From positions 124,001 to 188,000 of the forward strand of contig NZ_JAUKPO010000007.1 of the NCBI RefSeq assembly GCF_030503435.1: 64,000 bases of DNA. Direction: 5' to 3'. Below the pieces are notes generated by a model. The model searched no databases, had not been told where the DNA came from, and saw only the letters and a list, made by a program, of their open reading frames with translations. This document shows, in pieces, positions 28,366-36,158 of the stretch; the first letter of the stretch is position 1, and the number at the start of each line of letters is the position of its first letter. Position numbers and translations under genes: made by a program. Source of the DNA: Rhodocytophaga aerolata. GTDB lineage: Bacteria; Bacteroidota; Bacteroidia; Cytophagales; 172606-1.

Positions 28366-29463
28366 ATGGGACTTCAATGTGGAATTGTAGGCTTGCCAAA
28401 CGTAGGTAAGTCCACTTTATTTAATGCCTTATCTAATGCCAAAGCAGAAGCTGCTAACTATCCTTTTTGCACAATAGAGCCAAACGTAGGCGTAATTACT
28501 GTACCAGACGAACGGCTGCAAATACTGGAATCGTTAGTGAATCCGCAACGCGTACTGCCTGCCGTCATTGAGTTTGTAGATATTGCCGGCCTGGTAAAAG
28601 GGGCGAGTAAAGGCGAGGGGCTGGGAAATAAATTTTTAGCCAACATCCGCGAAGTAGATGCGATTATCCATGTAATCCGCTGTTTTGCCGACGATAATAT
28701 TGTACACGTAGCCGGGAGTGTAGATCCTTTGTTTGATAAGGAAGTAATTGATACCGAATTGCAACTCAAAGACCTGGAGTCTGTAGAGAAAAAAGTAGCC
28801 AAGGTAGAACGTACGGCTAAGTCTGGGGATGCCAAAGCAAAAAAAGAATTAGCTACCCTGCTACTTTATAAGGAAGCGCTGGAAGGCGGTCAAAACGCCC
28901 GGAGCGTGGAAGTATCCAAAGAAGACAAAGAAGCCATTGCCGACCTTCATTTACTTACTGTAAAGCCTGTTATTTATGTAGCCAATGTAGATGAAGCAGC
29001 TATTCATACAGGCAACCAGTATGTAGACGCCTTAAAAAAAGCAGTAGCATCAGAAGATGCACAAGTAATTATGGTATGTGCTGCCCTGGAGTCGCAGATT
29101 GCAGAGATTGCTGACCCAGAGGAGCGGCAAATGTTTCTGGAAGAATATGGCTTGCAGGAGTCGGGCCTTAGTAAACTGATAAAAGCCTCTTATTCTCTAC
29201 TTAACCTGATTACTTATTTTACAGCCGGCGAAAAAGAAGTTCGAGCCTGGACCATAAAAAAAGGATTTAAAGCCCCACAGGCGGCTGGCGTAATTCATAC
29301 TGATTTTGAACGTGGATTTATTAAAGCAGAAGTAATAAAGCTGCCAGACTATAAACAGTATAAAAATGAAGCCGCTTGCCGGGAGGCCGGCAAAATAGCT
29401 ATAGAAGGTAAAGAGTATGTAGTGGAAGACGGAGATATTATGCATTTCCGGTTCAATGTATAA
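28366..29463 (+). CDS. ychF: Redox-regulated ATPase YchF (OLA1 family)
   Basis: A 365-residue P-loop protein of the Obg-related YchF family. The G1 loop GLPNVGKST is at residues 9-17; a DIAGLVKGASKGEGLGN G3 region follows. The C-terminus has the TGS domain (YFTAGEKEVRAWTIKKG to FRFNV). YchF prefers ATP to GTP and binds ribosomes and stress factors. Length is normal and the start ATG at 28366 is certain. Confidence 0.96.
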   Translation: MGLQCGIVGLPNVGKSTLFNALSNAKAEAANYPFCTIEPNVGVITVPDERLQILESLVNPQRVLPAVIEFVDIAGLVKGASKGEGLGNKFLANIREVDAIIHVIRCFADDNIVHVAGSVDPLFDKEVIDTELQLKDLESVEKKVAKVERTAKSGDAKAKKELATLLLYKEALEGGQNARSVEVSKEDKEAIADLHLLTVKPVIYVANVDEAAIHTGNQYVDALKKAVASEDAQVIMVCAALESQIAEIADPEERQMFLEEYGLQESGLSKLIKASYSLLNLITYFTAGEKEVRAWTIKKGFKAPQAAGVIHTDFERGFIKAEVIKLPDYKQYKNEAACREAGKIAIEGKEYVVEDGDIMHFRFNV

Positions 29464-29490
29464 ATAGATAAACCTCACAAATTTTTTTAA

Positions 29491-29583
29491 ACAATTTAAT
29501 TATCACCTTAGTTAAATTGTTGTCTCTAACCAAGATAGTTGGAAGATATTTTTAGTTTATCTTTTTATTGGTTTAATTATCAC
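29491..29583. repeat. Inverted and direct repeats upstream of cas6; possible CRISPR-repeat remnant
   Basis: ACAATTTAA (29491-29499) pairs with TTAAATTGT (29512-29520) around a 12-base loop. Overlapping it, TTTAATTATCAC (29495-29506) recurs exactly at 29572-29583, a period of 77 bases. The first copy reads TTTAATTATCACCTTAGTT then AAATTG, which recalls type I-B-like CRISPR repeats of the form TTTAAT..ACCTTA..AATTGAAA. The second copy diverges after TTTAATTATCAC. This is not a clear array. Confidence 0.35.
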
Positions 29584-29605
29584 TTTTAACACTATTCCAA
29601 CCGTT

Positions 29606-30406
29606 GTGAGGGTAAGAATCATTTTTATACTAAAAAACAAAGGAGGCTATGTTCCATTCCATCATCAGTTTTTACTGGCAGAAGTAAAAGAGAAAATTCT
29701 TTATGACACTAAGAAATATGATGGATTTACTGATTATAATTTCTCTGGTTTAAAAGGACAAACCAAAATCAGTAAGAATGGACTTCATTTTTATTCCAGC
29801 CGTGTTACGCTGGTGCTCTCCAGTCCGGATCAGAACTTTATAGATCATTTTCTACAAAGTTTATTTGATCTGAAAGAGTTAGTTATAGGTAATCTACAGC
29901 TGGTTCCAGAAGCCGTAGAACAGGAAATATTGCCTGTGTTCAGCGATTCTATGAAGTGTATATGCATTTCTCCCATTGTGCTGGTAGATTCACTGTCTGG
30001 TAGTTCGTATATAAAAAAGTTTGTAGCTCCTGATTCAGATGTATTTTCTGATCTGCTATATGAGTCTACGATAGACCGTATGGAAAAAACCGGTACATAT
30101 ACCTCTGAGCAGATCGCTTCTTTTTATAAGTTCCAGATTGTACCAGATAAAAATTATCTGGATAAAATAAAGGAGGGCGAGAAAAAGTTTGCCAGGATAT
30201 ATCCGGTATACACTAAATCGGATAAATACGAAGTACGGGGCTATACATTTCCCTTTAGTTTGTATGCTGCTCCACAGGTACAGGAGTTTTTGTTCAACTA
30301 TGGGTTAGGTAATTATACTTACAAGGGTTTTGGCATGTTGGATATTGCCAATGCCGACCTTACCCGTAAAACAGAAACCTATCATTTTTTAACTGTAGAC
30401 CGGTAG
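29606..30406 (+). CDS. cas6: Cas6-like CRISPR endoribonuclease, isolated
   Basis: A 266-residue protein with the Cas6 plan. The N-terminus (MRVRIIFILKNKGGYVPFHHQF) matches the first beta strand and the His-containing loop that precedes helix LLAEVKEKI; the C-terminus has the glycine-rich GLGNYTYKGFGML at residues 233-245. In CRISPR systems Cas6 cuts pre-crRNA within the repeat. His19 or His20 may contribute to catalysis. The start is a GTG (29606). No cas1, cas2, effector gene or full CRISPR array lies within the window; neighbours are ychF and DUF5103, both housekeeping-type. It may serve an array elsewhere, or have another RNA target. Confidence 0.78.
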   Translation: MRVRIIFILKNKGGYVPFHHQFLLAEVKEKILYDTKKYDGFTDYNFSGLKGQTKISKNGLHFYSSRVTLVLSSPDQNFIDHFLQSLFDLKELVIGNLQLVPEAVEQEILPVFSDSMKCICISPIVLVDSLSGSSYIKKFVAPDSDVFSDLLYESTIDRMEKTGTYTSEQIASFYKFQIVPDKNYLDKIKEGEKKFARIYPVYTKSDKYEVRGYTFPFSLYAAPQVQEFLFNYGLGNYTYKGFGMLDIANADLTRKTETYHFLTVDR

Positions 30407-30464
30407 TCTTACAGTGAAGGGCAACACATTTAATGAAGTAAATAGCCTATTGCTTTTCGGACGA

Positions 30465-31889
30465 CTATCTTCTGCTGTTGTGTTTTAGCAGCGTATACCC
30501 TATAACTAAATCAGCGCGGGAAGCTAAAGGGCGGTAGTAAATAATAATTTCATAAAAGTTTTCTGTCTCGAAATGGGAACCTTCAAAGTAGGTTTCATTG
30601 ATTGCGCCGCCTTGTGCAGGTTCCAGGGCATACACATAATTATATAAGCCCTGTTTTAGCAGATAATTTCCTTTGTACGACTGACTGGCTGCATCATAGC
30701 GCATTTGACTAATAGAAGTTGGGTTCCAGTTCATAAAGGCGCCCCACAAATGGACATTGCCCGGCGCGCGTTCCGGACTTTGCAAGGTAAATTCTACATT
30801 TACATAATCTGCTTCCGTAGCGCCTCTACCTGTTTCATAATTATCTACAGCAAACTGGCCATTGATATCAACCATCTGGCTGTAGGCTTCTTTCGCACGG
30901 GATTTATCTGGTACAATCAATACAGTAGTACTGTCGGGGGCAGGATTAATTTTAGCCATATTCATTCCTAAGAAACGAATGCTCCGCATATCAAAAAAAC
31001 GGTATTCATTGCCGCCGGCAAAATTGTTTTCCAGGTTAAAATAATTGTATTCTAAGGTAGCCTGGTCTTCCCGAACAGATAAAGGCAATAGGCTGGTAAT
31101 GGCATTATTCCATTTGTAGTTCTGCCGGATGCTTACTTTTACTGTTTCACGTGGATTTGTTAGCGGATAATCGCGGTAAAGTACCTGAAAGTTAATTTGC
31201 TGGTTTCTGTTTCTTTCTTGCACGCCAGTAGAAGGGACAACAGTTGCCGCCACCTGCACCCGGTTTTCATAAACGATGAACCGTTTGGTTAAAATAATAT
31301 CCTTAACATTGCCTTCCCGGTAGACCATTAATACATAATTCCCTGGCAGTTTTACTTTGGGTACTTCAAAAGTATAATGAACGTAAGGAACTTTCGTATT
31401 AAAAGAAAGTTGAGGTTGATTAAATAAAAAATCATTGATCTGATCTACAAAATCTATGTCTGTGAGCAAGGAAACAGACCAGTCAGCATTGCAATGAAAC
31501 AGTTTAGCCCGGTAATTTTTAAAGGTATTCCCCATTTCGTCAAATTCCAGGAGTAAAGGTACCGATTGTACGATAGGAAGTACCGGAGGCTGTAACATGG
31601 CAGCAGCCGGGTCGGCACCTTGTGCAACCTGCGGATATAGAAGTACCGTTTTTATGCCCTCTTCATACACATAATCACTGGTACGCATTGTTTTGTCGAG
31701 GTAGTAGGCCTCTCCACTTGCCGTAGAAGTAGTTCCCTGCTGGGCTAATGGCACACACGAAGGAATAAATAAATAAACAGCCAGAATAAGCATAAAGGGG
31801 AGAGAAGCTTTTTCCGTAACCCATGGCTGGATTCTAGCTACTACTTGAAATGTACGGGTATAAAATCTAAGAAACGGGCTACTCTTCAT
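30465..31889 (-). CDS. DUF5103 type IX secretion system plug protein
   Basis: A 474-residue envelope protein. The ATG at 31889 gives a hydrophobic export signal (LPFMLILAVYLFIPSC, with a possible lipobox Cys) and leaves 31 bases to the stop of the upstream ABC-F gene; a longer frame from 31964 would overlap that gene. The body has the DUF5103 pattern (LLFDEMGNTFKNYRAKLFHCNADW, then LSFNTKVPYVHYTFEVP). DUF5103 proteins plug the SprA translocon of the type IX secretion system. Thus the organism probably has T9SS, though other T9SS genes are not in the window. Confidence 0.85.
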   Translation of the reverse strand: MKSSPFLRFYTRTFQVVARIQPWVTEKASLPFMLILAVYLFIPSCVPLAQQGTTSTASGEAYYLDKTMRTSDYVYEEGIKTVLLYPQVAQGADPAAAMLQPPVLPIVQSVPLLLEFDEMGNTFKNYRAKLFHCNADWSVSLLTDIDFVDQINDFLFNQPQLSFNTKVPYVHYTFEVPKVKLPGNYVLMVYREGNVKDIILTKRFIVYENRVQVAATVVPSTGVQERNRNQQINFQVLYRDYPLTNPRETVKVSIRQNYKWNNAITSLLPLSVREDQATLEYNYFNLENNFAGGNEYRFFDMRSIRFLGMNMAKINPAPDSTTVLIVPDKSRAKEAYSQMVDINGQFAVDNYETGRGATEADYVNVEFTLQSPERAPGNVHLWGAFMNWNPTSISQMRYDAASQSYKGNYLLKQGLYNYVYALEPAQGGAINETYFEGSHFETENFYEIIIYYRPLASRADLVIGYTLLKHNSRR

Positions 31890-31920
31890 GTGAAATTTGC
31901 TAATGCCAAATGTCTTGTTG

Positions 31921-33858
31921 TTATGATAACTTTTTTTCCCATTCTTCTTGCTCCAGTAAGGCATCTTCCCACTGCTGCTGGGCGTTATCTAACACTTCGG
32001 TAATTTGTTTGTATTGTAAATTGGTTTGTTCTAGCTTTTGGGCGTCGGCATATACTTCTGCACGGGCCAAATCATTCTCCAAAGCCACTTTCTGTGCTTC
32101 AAGTTTGTTAATGCGGTCTTCTATCTCCTGTACCTGGGCAGAGACTTTTTTTAGTTGTTTCTGAAATTCTTTTTTCTGGTCGTCGCTGTAAGCCGTTTTT
32201 GTTTCTTTCGGCTTTTCTTTAGTTACAGGTTGTTTGGTGGCAGTTTCTGATTTGCTATTTTTTAGCCTTTCTGCCTGCCATATTTCATATTCCTCAAACG
32301 TGCCGGGATATTCTTTTATTTGATAATCTTCTATGTACCATATCTTGTTGGCTACATGCGAAACGAAATGCCGGTCGTGCGACACCACTACATAGCTTCC
32401 TTCGTATTGCTGCAAAGCCTGTATCAAAATGTTGACTGACTGTATATCGAGGTGGTTGGTAGGTTCATCAAGCAGCAAAAAGTTGGCTTCCGAAATTAAG
32501 GTACGTGCCAGAGCCACTCTGGATTTTTCACCACCAGATAATACTTTTATTTTTTTGAATACTTCGTCGTTTGTAAACAAAAAGCAGCCCAGTACACTGC
32601 GAAGCTCCATTTCTGTTTTTTCACTCCCAGCTTGTTTTAATTCATCCAATAGCGTATTCTCTACATTGAGTGCTTCCAGCTGATGCTGTGCGTAGAAAGA
32701 AAAGTTTACATTGTAACCCAGCCGCCTTTCTCCCCGGATGGGCTCGGTACCGGCAATTATCCGCAGCAGAGTAGATTTACCTTTGCCGTTGGCTCCAATC
32801 AGGGCAATTTTGTCGCCCCGTTCAATTACCGCATGCGAATCTTTTAGAATTACTTTTTCACCATACGCTTTGCTCACGTGTTCCAGGTGCATAATAAAAC
32901 GCCCGGTTTGCTGCTTAAAGTTGAAGCGGAAATTAACCTTGGCCGTTTCATCAATCACATCATCAATTACATCCATTCTGTCCAGGGCTTTGATACGGGA
33001 TTGTACCTGCCGGGCTTTGGTAGCTTTGGAGCGGAATCTTTCGATAAAACGTTCAGTCTGGCGAATTTTGGCCTGCTGGTTTTCATACGCCCCTTTCTGA
33101 ATTTCGTTCCGCATAGCTTTTTCTTCTATATAAAAAGAGTAATTTCCTGCATACACGTTTAGCTTCTGCCCGGAAACTTCTACAATCATATTTACAGCAT
33201 TCTCCAGAAACTGCCTGTCATGCGATACAATAATTACAGCTCCTTCATAATTGTTCAGGTAATTTTCTATCCATTGAATAGAGGGTAAATCCAAGTGGTT
33301 GGTAGGTTCATCCAGCATCAATAGCGAAGGATTCTGCAACAGGAGTTTGGCCAACATTACCCGCATACGCCATCCACCGGAAAACTCACGCAAGGGCCGT
33401 TCCAGATCTTGGGTTGTAAAGCCTAACCCTTCTAATATTTCTTCTGACTTAGATTGAATAGTGTATCCACCCAGCATGTCAAATTCCTCCTGCAAGCGGG
33501 TTAATTTATTCACTAACTCATCCGAATAATTGTTTTCCATCTCATGCAGAATTCTATCAATCTCTTTCTGCAACATATTTTCTCTTTCAAAAGCCTGCAT
33601 AGCTACACTTAAAATACTATCATTTGTTTGATAGGATAGCAAGTCTTGGTTAAGAAACCCGATCGTGCATTCGCCGCTTTTAGAAATGGTACCTTCGTCG
33701 GGCTGATATTCGCCCACTATCAACCGCAATAGAGTAGATTTGCCTGTACCATTGGCTCCTATTAAGCCAATACGGTCTTTCGGTTTTATGTGTAGGTTTA
33801 CATTTTGATAGAGAGGACGGCTACCGAAATAGAAAGATAAATTATTAATTGACAGCAT
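31921..33858 (-). CDS. ABC-F family ATPase
   Basis: A 645-residue soluble protein with two ABC domains in tandem and no membrane helices. Walker A motifs are GANGTGKST (residues 34-42) and GANGKGKST (second domain, near 350); signatures REFSGGWRMRVMLAK and LSGGEKSRVALARTL precede LLMLDEPTNHLDL and LLLDEPTNHLDI. A linker with charged helices joins the domains and a C-terminal coiled coil spans about 540-640, as in Uup. ABC-F proteins act on the ribosome or DNA; Uup-type are most like this one. Antibiotic resistance cannot be inferred. ATG at 33858. Confidence 0.92.
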   Translation of the reverse strand: MLSINNLSFYFGSRPLYQNVNLHIKPKDRIGLIGANGTGKSTLLRLIVGEYQPDEGTISKSGECTIGFLNQDLLSYQTNDSILSVAMQAFERENMLQKEIDRILHEMENNYSDELVNKLTRLQEEFDMLGGYTIQSKSEEILEGLGFTTQDLERPLREFSGGWRMRVMLAKLLLQNPSLLMLDEPTNHLDLPSIQWIENYLNNYEGAVIIVSHDRQFLENAVNMIVEVSGQKLNVYAGNYSFYIEEKAMRNEIQKGAYENQQAKIRQTERFIERFRSKATKARQVQSRIKALDRMDVIDDVIDETAKVNFRFNFKQQTGRFIMHLEHVSKAYGEKVILKDSHAVIERGDKIALIGANGKGKSTLLRIIAGTEPIRGERRLGYNVNFSFYAQHQLEALNVENTLLDELKQAGSEKTEMELRSVLGCFLFTNDEVFKKIKVLSGGEKSRVALARTLISEANFLLLDEPTNHLDIQSVNILIQALQQYEGSYVVVSHDRHFVSHVANKIWYIEDYQIKEYPGTFEEYEIWQAERLKNSKSETATKQPVTKEKPKETKTAYSDDQKKEFQKQLKKVSAQVQEIEDRINKLEAQKVALENDLARAEVYADAQKLEQTNLQYKQITEVLDNAQQQWEDALLEQEEWEKKLS

Positions 33859-34024
33859 ACGGCAAATTTAAGGATAAATCAACAGATTAGTGAAGTTCCC
33901 GGATTATTCCCTACTCTCTACTTAAAAATATTGTAATCAAATCTGCCCTTAAAGAATAATTGAAAGTGTATGTTGCCCGCACTGGTCTTTCAAAAAAGGG
34001 AGTGGATAGAATACTTTAAAAATA

Positions 34025-34058
34025 AAAGCCCAACTCCTAGTGAGAAGGGCTTTATTTT
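34025..34058 (+). terminator. Plus-strand terminator with no upstream gene
   Basis: AAAGCCC (34025-34031) pairs with GGGCTTT (34047-34053), possibly stabilised inside by CTC/GAG, followed by a U-run (TTTATTTTTG). No plus-strand gene precedes it within 4 kb other than cas6 and shadow frames, so it suggests an unannotated plus-strand transcript. Confidence 0.55.
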
Positions 34059-34118
34059 TGTTACTATTTTTTAATAAAATCTTAAAACTGGACTAATATT
34101 TGCTGCAGTTGATAGTAC

Positions 34119-34137
34119 TTATGAAATGATTTCATAA
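34119..34137. promoter_or_regulatory. Perfect 9-bp palindrome, operator-like
   Basis: TTATGAAAT (34119-34127) and ATTTCATAA (34129-34137) flank a single G. The short spacer fits a dimeric regulator site better than an RNA hairpin. It lies between two plus-strand terminators. Confidence 0.4.
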
Positions 34138-34159
34138 TGCAAAAGTGTATATTTATAAA

Positions 34160-34190
34160 GGCCTCTGTTTCTGATAGAGGCTTTTTCTTT
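34160..34190 (+). terminator. Second plus-strand terminator in the gene-free stretch
   Basis: GCCTCT (34161-34166) pairs with AGAGGC (34176-34181), with flanking A/U pairing, followed by TTTTTCTTTTT. The U-run is on the plus strand, opposite to both flanking genes. Confidence 0.55.
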
Positions 34191-34332
34191 TTATAAAGAA
34201 ATTAGCTAGTTGCAAAATGCAGTAATCTTTCTATAAAGGAATTTACAATATACAACTTTATCAAACACAAGCAACTACCTCTTAAAAATATATTTATTAT
34301 TTGCAGATATAGCGCAAAAATTCTAACTAATA

Positions 34333-34839
34333 TTAGCTTTTTTCAAAGCCAAATTTTTCATTACGCCCACTTTTATCCGGCTCTCCGGTAAATTTAGCTT
34401 TTACCATTTCAAACAGCGTTACCATTTTACCGCCTGGTCTATCCCAATATTCTGCCTGATGTAATTCTACTTTAAGCAAAGCAATACGTGGGTCCTCTTT
34501 ACCTTCAGGAAACCAGGCTTTCAAAAAGTCGTTCCAGAGCTCATCAATTTTAGCTTTGTCTTTTACAACTTGGGCTGTACCTGCGGCTGTTACATAGGTT
34601 TCCGCACTGTGGTTTTCATAGCCCAGTCCTACCTTAGGATTACGCCTGATTTCGCGTACTTTGTTGGAATCGTCATAGGTAAAAAACCATAATGTGCCAT
34701 TCTCATCCATATCGTGTGTAGCCATAGGCCGCATATGAATATCTCCGTCTTCCTCAACGGTAGAAAGCATAGCAAATTTAATGTCTTTGATTTTTTCTTT
34801 GAGCTGATCGAACTCTGCTCGTTGCATAGATGCTTGCAT
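34333..34839 (-). CDS. Pyridoxamine 5'-phosphate oxidase-family general stress protein
   Basis: A 168-residue flavin-binding split-barrel protein. FAMLSTVEEDGDIHMRPMATHDMDENGTLWFFT at about residues 22-54 and NPKVGLGYENHSAETYVTAAGTAQVV after it match the general stress protein 26 group, and the C-terminal YWDRPGGKMVTLF is also typical. These bind FMN or F420 and are linked to stress resistance; the reaction is not fixed. Starts at ATG 34839 or 34827. Confidence 0.85.
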   Translation of the reverse strand: MQASMQRAEFDQLKEKIKDIKFAMLSTVEEDGDIHMRPMATHDMDENGTLWFFTYDDSNKVREIRRNPKVGLGYENHSAETYVTAAGTAQVVKDKAKIDELWNDFLKAWFPEGKEDPRIALLKVELHQAEYWDRPGGKMVTLFEMVKAKFTGEPDKSGRNEKFGFEKS

Positions 34840-34934
34840 AAGGTAACTATTTTAGGTGTTTTCCTGATAGACGCAAAACCTGCACAAAGAGTTAAGCAGA
34901 TTGGCAACAAAAAATATACAGAGGGATAATAAAA

Positions 34935-34964
34935 AACCCGTTCAACTAATTAATTGAACGGGTT
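34935..34964 (-). terminator. Terminator after tRNA-Leu
   Basis: AACCCGTTCAA (34935-34945) pairs with TTGAACGGGTT (34954-34964) around an 8-base loop; on the minus strand it is followed by a U-run (A-run at 34931-34936 on plus). It starts only 6 bases from the tRNA 3' end. Confidence 0.8.
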
Positions 34965-34970
34965 AAAGAG

Positions 34971-35054
34971 TGCCGAAGGCGAGAGTCGAACTCGCACGAG
35001 CTTGCGCTCGCACGCCCCTGAAACGTGTGCGTCTACCAATTCCGCCACTTCGGC
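34971..35054 (-). tRNA. tRNA-Leu (CAG anticodon)
   Basis: Reading the minus strand from 35054, the acceptor stem GCCGAAG pairs with CTTCGGC near 34978, D-arm contains GGTAGACGC, the anticodon loop is TTCAGGG between CACGT and GCGTG (anticodon CAG), a long variable arm GCGAGCGCAAGCTCG marks a class II tRNA, and the T-arm has GTTCGACTC. The discriminator base is A and no CCA is encoded after it. It reads CUG leucine codons. Confidence 0.95.
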
Positions 35055-35345
35055 TACAGGTGCATGCAAATGTACTCAATTATTCGATTTTTGAAAATTT
35101 TCTAAATGCGCTATAAAAAAAATTTAACATTTACCTTAAATTTATAAAAGGTGTCAGATAGTTTTCTTAAACAGATATATTTCCTCTGTATTGAGGCATT
35201 CTCTCTATCAATCAGAGGCTTTAGCCAAATCCATCTAAAGCCGCCTATCCAAGTTGATAAATTAATTTCAAAAAATTATCTTCTTACATGAAGAATTGGA
35301 ATTTTTTTATATATTTATCCAGGGCACATAAGAATAGATAATTTT

Positions 35346-35400
35346 ATAGACTCGCACAAGCTATCGCTTGTATTATATACAACTGCTGTATAAAGTCTAT
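35346..35400. repeat. Three-armed inverted-repeat structure
   Basis: ATAGACT (35346-35352) pairs with AGTCTAT (35394-35400). Inside are two perfect hairpins: ACAAGC/GCTTGT with loop TATC (35356-35371) and TATACA/TGTATA with loop ACTGC (35376-35392). The arms leave 3, 4 and 1 unpaired bases at the junction. Such a compact Y fold suggests a structured RNA element or the end of a small mobile element. Confidence 0.45.
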
Positions 35401-35420
35401 TATAGTTGATTGACTATCAA

Positions 35421-35435
35421 TATTTTGGCAAAATA
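35421..35435. promoter_or_regulatory. TATTTTG/CAAAATA palindrome upstream of the S-like gene
   Basis: Perfect 7-bp arms around a single G, next to a TTGAT/ATCAA hairpin at 35406-35420 and about 150 bases before the S-like start. It could be an operator of the S/M-like pair. Confidence 0.35.
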
Positions 35436-35580
35436 ATTCTGCATGTAGTAAGATACATGTATAAACTATAATTTTTTTTAGTCTGCTGATTCAAATACCT
35501 TTTTATTTATATATTTTTATTCAAATTATAGAAAATTAAGTAACAATGTGTTAATTAGTGCATTATTTGTCTACACCTAC

Positions 35581-36156
35581 ATGATTATAAAGTTACACGA
35601 GATTGCCGACATCAAAACAGGGATTACTTTCAGAAACCGTTTATTGGATAATTTGGAGGGAGAAGTAGAAGTTATACAGATGAAAGATGTGGATATTGAC
35701 GGCAATATTTCTGAAAATTTAGTTCATATTAGTGAAGAGCTGGTGAAGCCTAAACACTTGCTTCAGGCAGGGCAACTTATTTTGCTTGCTAAAGGTAAGT
35801 ATACGTCTGCTTGTTTAATAAAAGAGTCTGATAAAAAACTGGTAATATCTTCTGCATTTTTCTCATTAAAAATCAAGTCTGGTCAAAAAGTGCTGCCAGA
35901 ATACCTACAGTGGTATTTAAACCAGCCTGAGGCCAGAGATTATTTTAAATCTTTTGCCTCAGGCACCAGTATGTTTACACTACCCATGAGTGTTTTAAAA
36001 AACTTATCTATACCGCTACCGGATCTGGCTATGCAGGAAAAAGTAGTACGTATGGTACGCCTGCGCGATCAGGAGAAAACACTGGTGTATCAACTGGAAG
36101 ATGAGAAAGAGAAATATATTCAACAGTTACTCCTTCAACATGTTTATCAGAACTAG
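35581..36156 (+). CDS. Type I restriction specificity (S) subunit-like protein, single target domain
   Basis: A 191-residue HsdS-like protein. It opens KLHEIADIKTGITFRNRL, the usual start of a target recognition domain, and holds YLQWYLNQPEARDYFKSFASGTSMFTLPMSVLKNLSIPLPDLAMQEKVV, the typical end of one TRD before the conserved helix; the last 35 residues form that coiled-coil helix. Full S subunits have two TRDs; this has one, so it would work as a dimer if it binds DNA. I use ATG 35581 over a GTG at 35548. Two bases separate it from the M-like gene, so they are one operon. Confidence 0.85.
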   Translation: MIIKLHEIADIKTGITFRNRLLDNLEGEVEVIQMKDVDIDGNISENLVHISEELVKPKHLLQAGQLILLAKGKYTSACLIKESDKKLVISSAFFSLKIKSGQKVLPEYLQWYLNQPEARDYFKSFASGTSMFTLPMSVLKNLSIPLPDLAMQEKVVRMVRLRDQEKTLVYQLEDEKEKYIQQLLLQHVYQN

Positions 36157-36158
36157 CT

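Larger units (their letters stand above)
33859..34332. other. Gene-free stretch with two plus-strand terminators and a palindrome
   Basis: 474 bases between two minus-strand genes. It holds two hairpins with U-runs on the plus strand (34025-34058 and 34160-34190) and a perfect palindrome (34119-34137). No protein-coding frame of note is seen on the plus strand, so one or two small plus-strand RNAs are the simplest explanation. Confidence 0.5.
35055..35580. other. AT-rich gene-free stretch with several hairpins
   Basis: 526 bases between the tRNA-Leu and the S-like gene. It includes CCTCTG/CAGAGG pairing near 35183-35220, a three-way-junction-like fold (35346-35400), a TTGAT/ATCAA hairpin (35406-35420) and a TATTTTG/CAAAATA palindrome (35421-35435). 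No coding sequence is seen. The region looks like a regulatory or formerly mobile segment. Confidence 0.45.

Noticed and set aside
31890-31964. Upstream start for the DUF5103 gene
   Set aside because: Would overlap the ABC-F gene and add a polar leader before the export signal.
33001-34000. rRNA, tmRNA, SRP RNA or RNase P RNA in this or other gaps
   Set aside because: No known core motifs for these RNAs were seen in any gene-free stretch.
35350-35372. Fragment of tRNA-Leu as an integration scar
   Set aside because: Only scattered matches to the variable arm (about 17 of 21), on the 5' side of the tRNA where attachment repeats are not expected; kept only as a remark.
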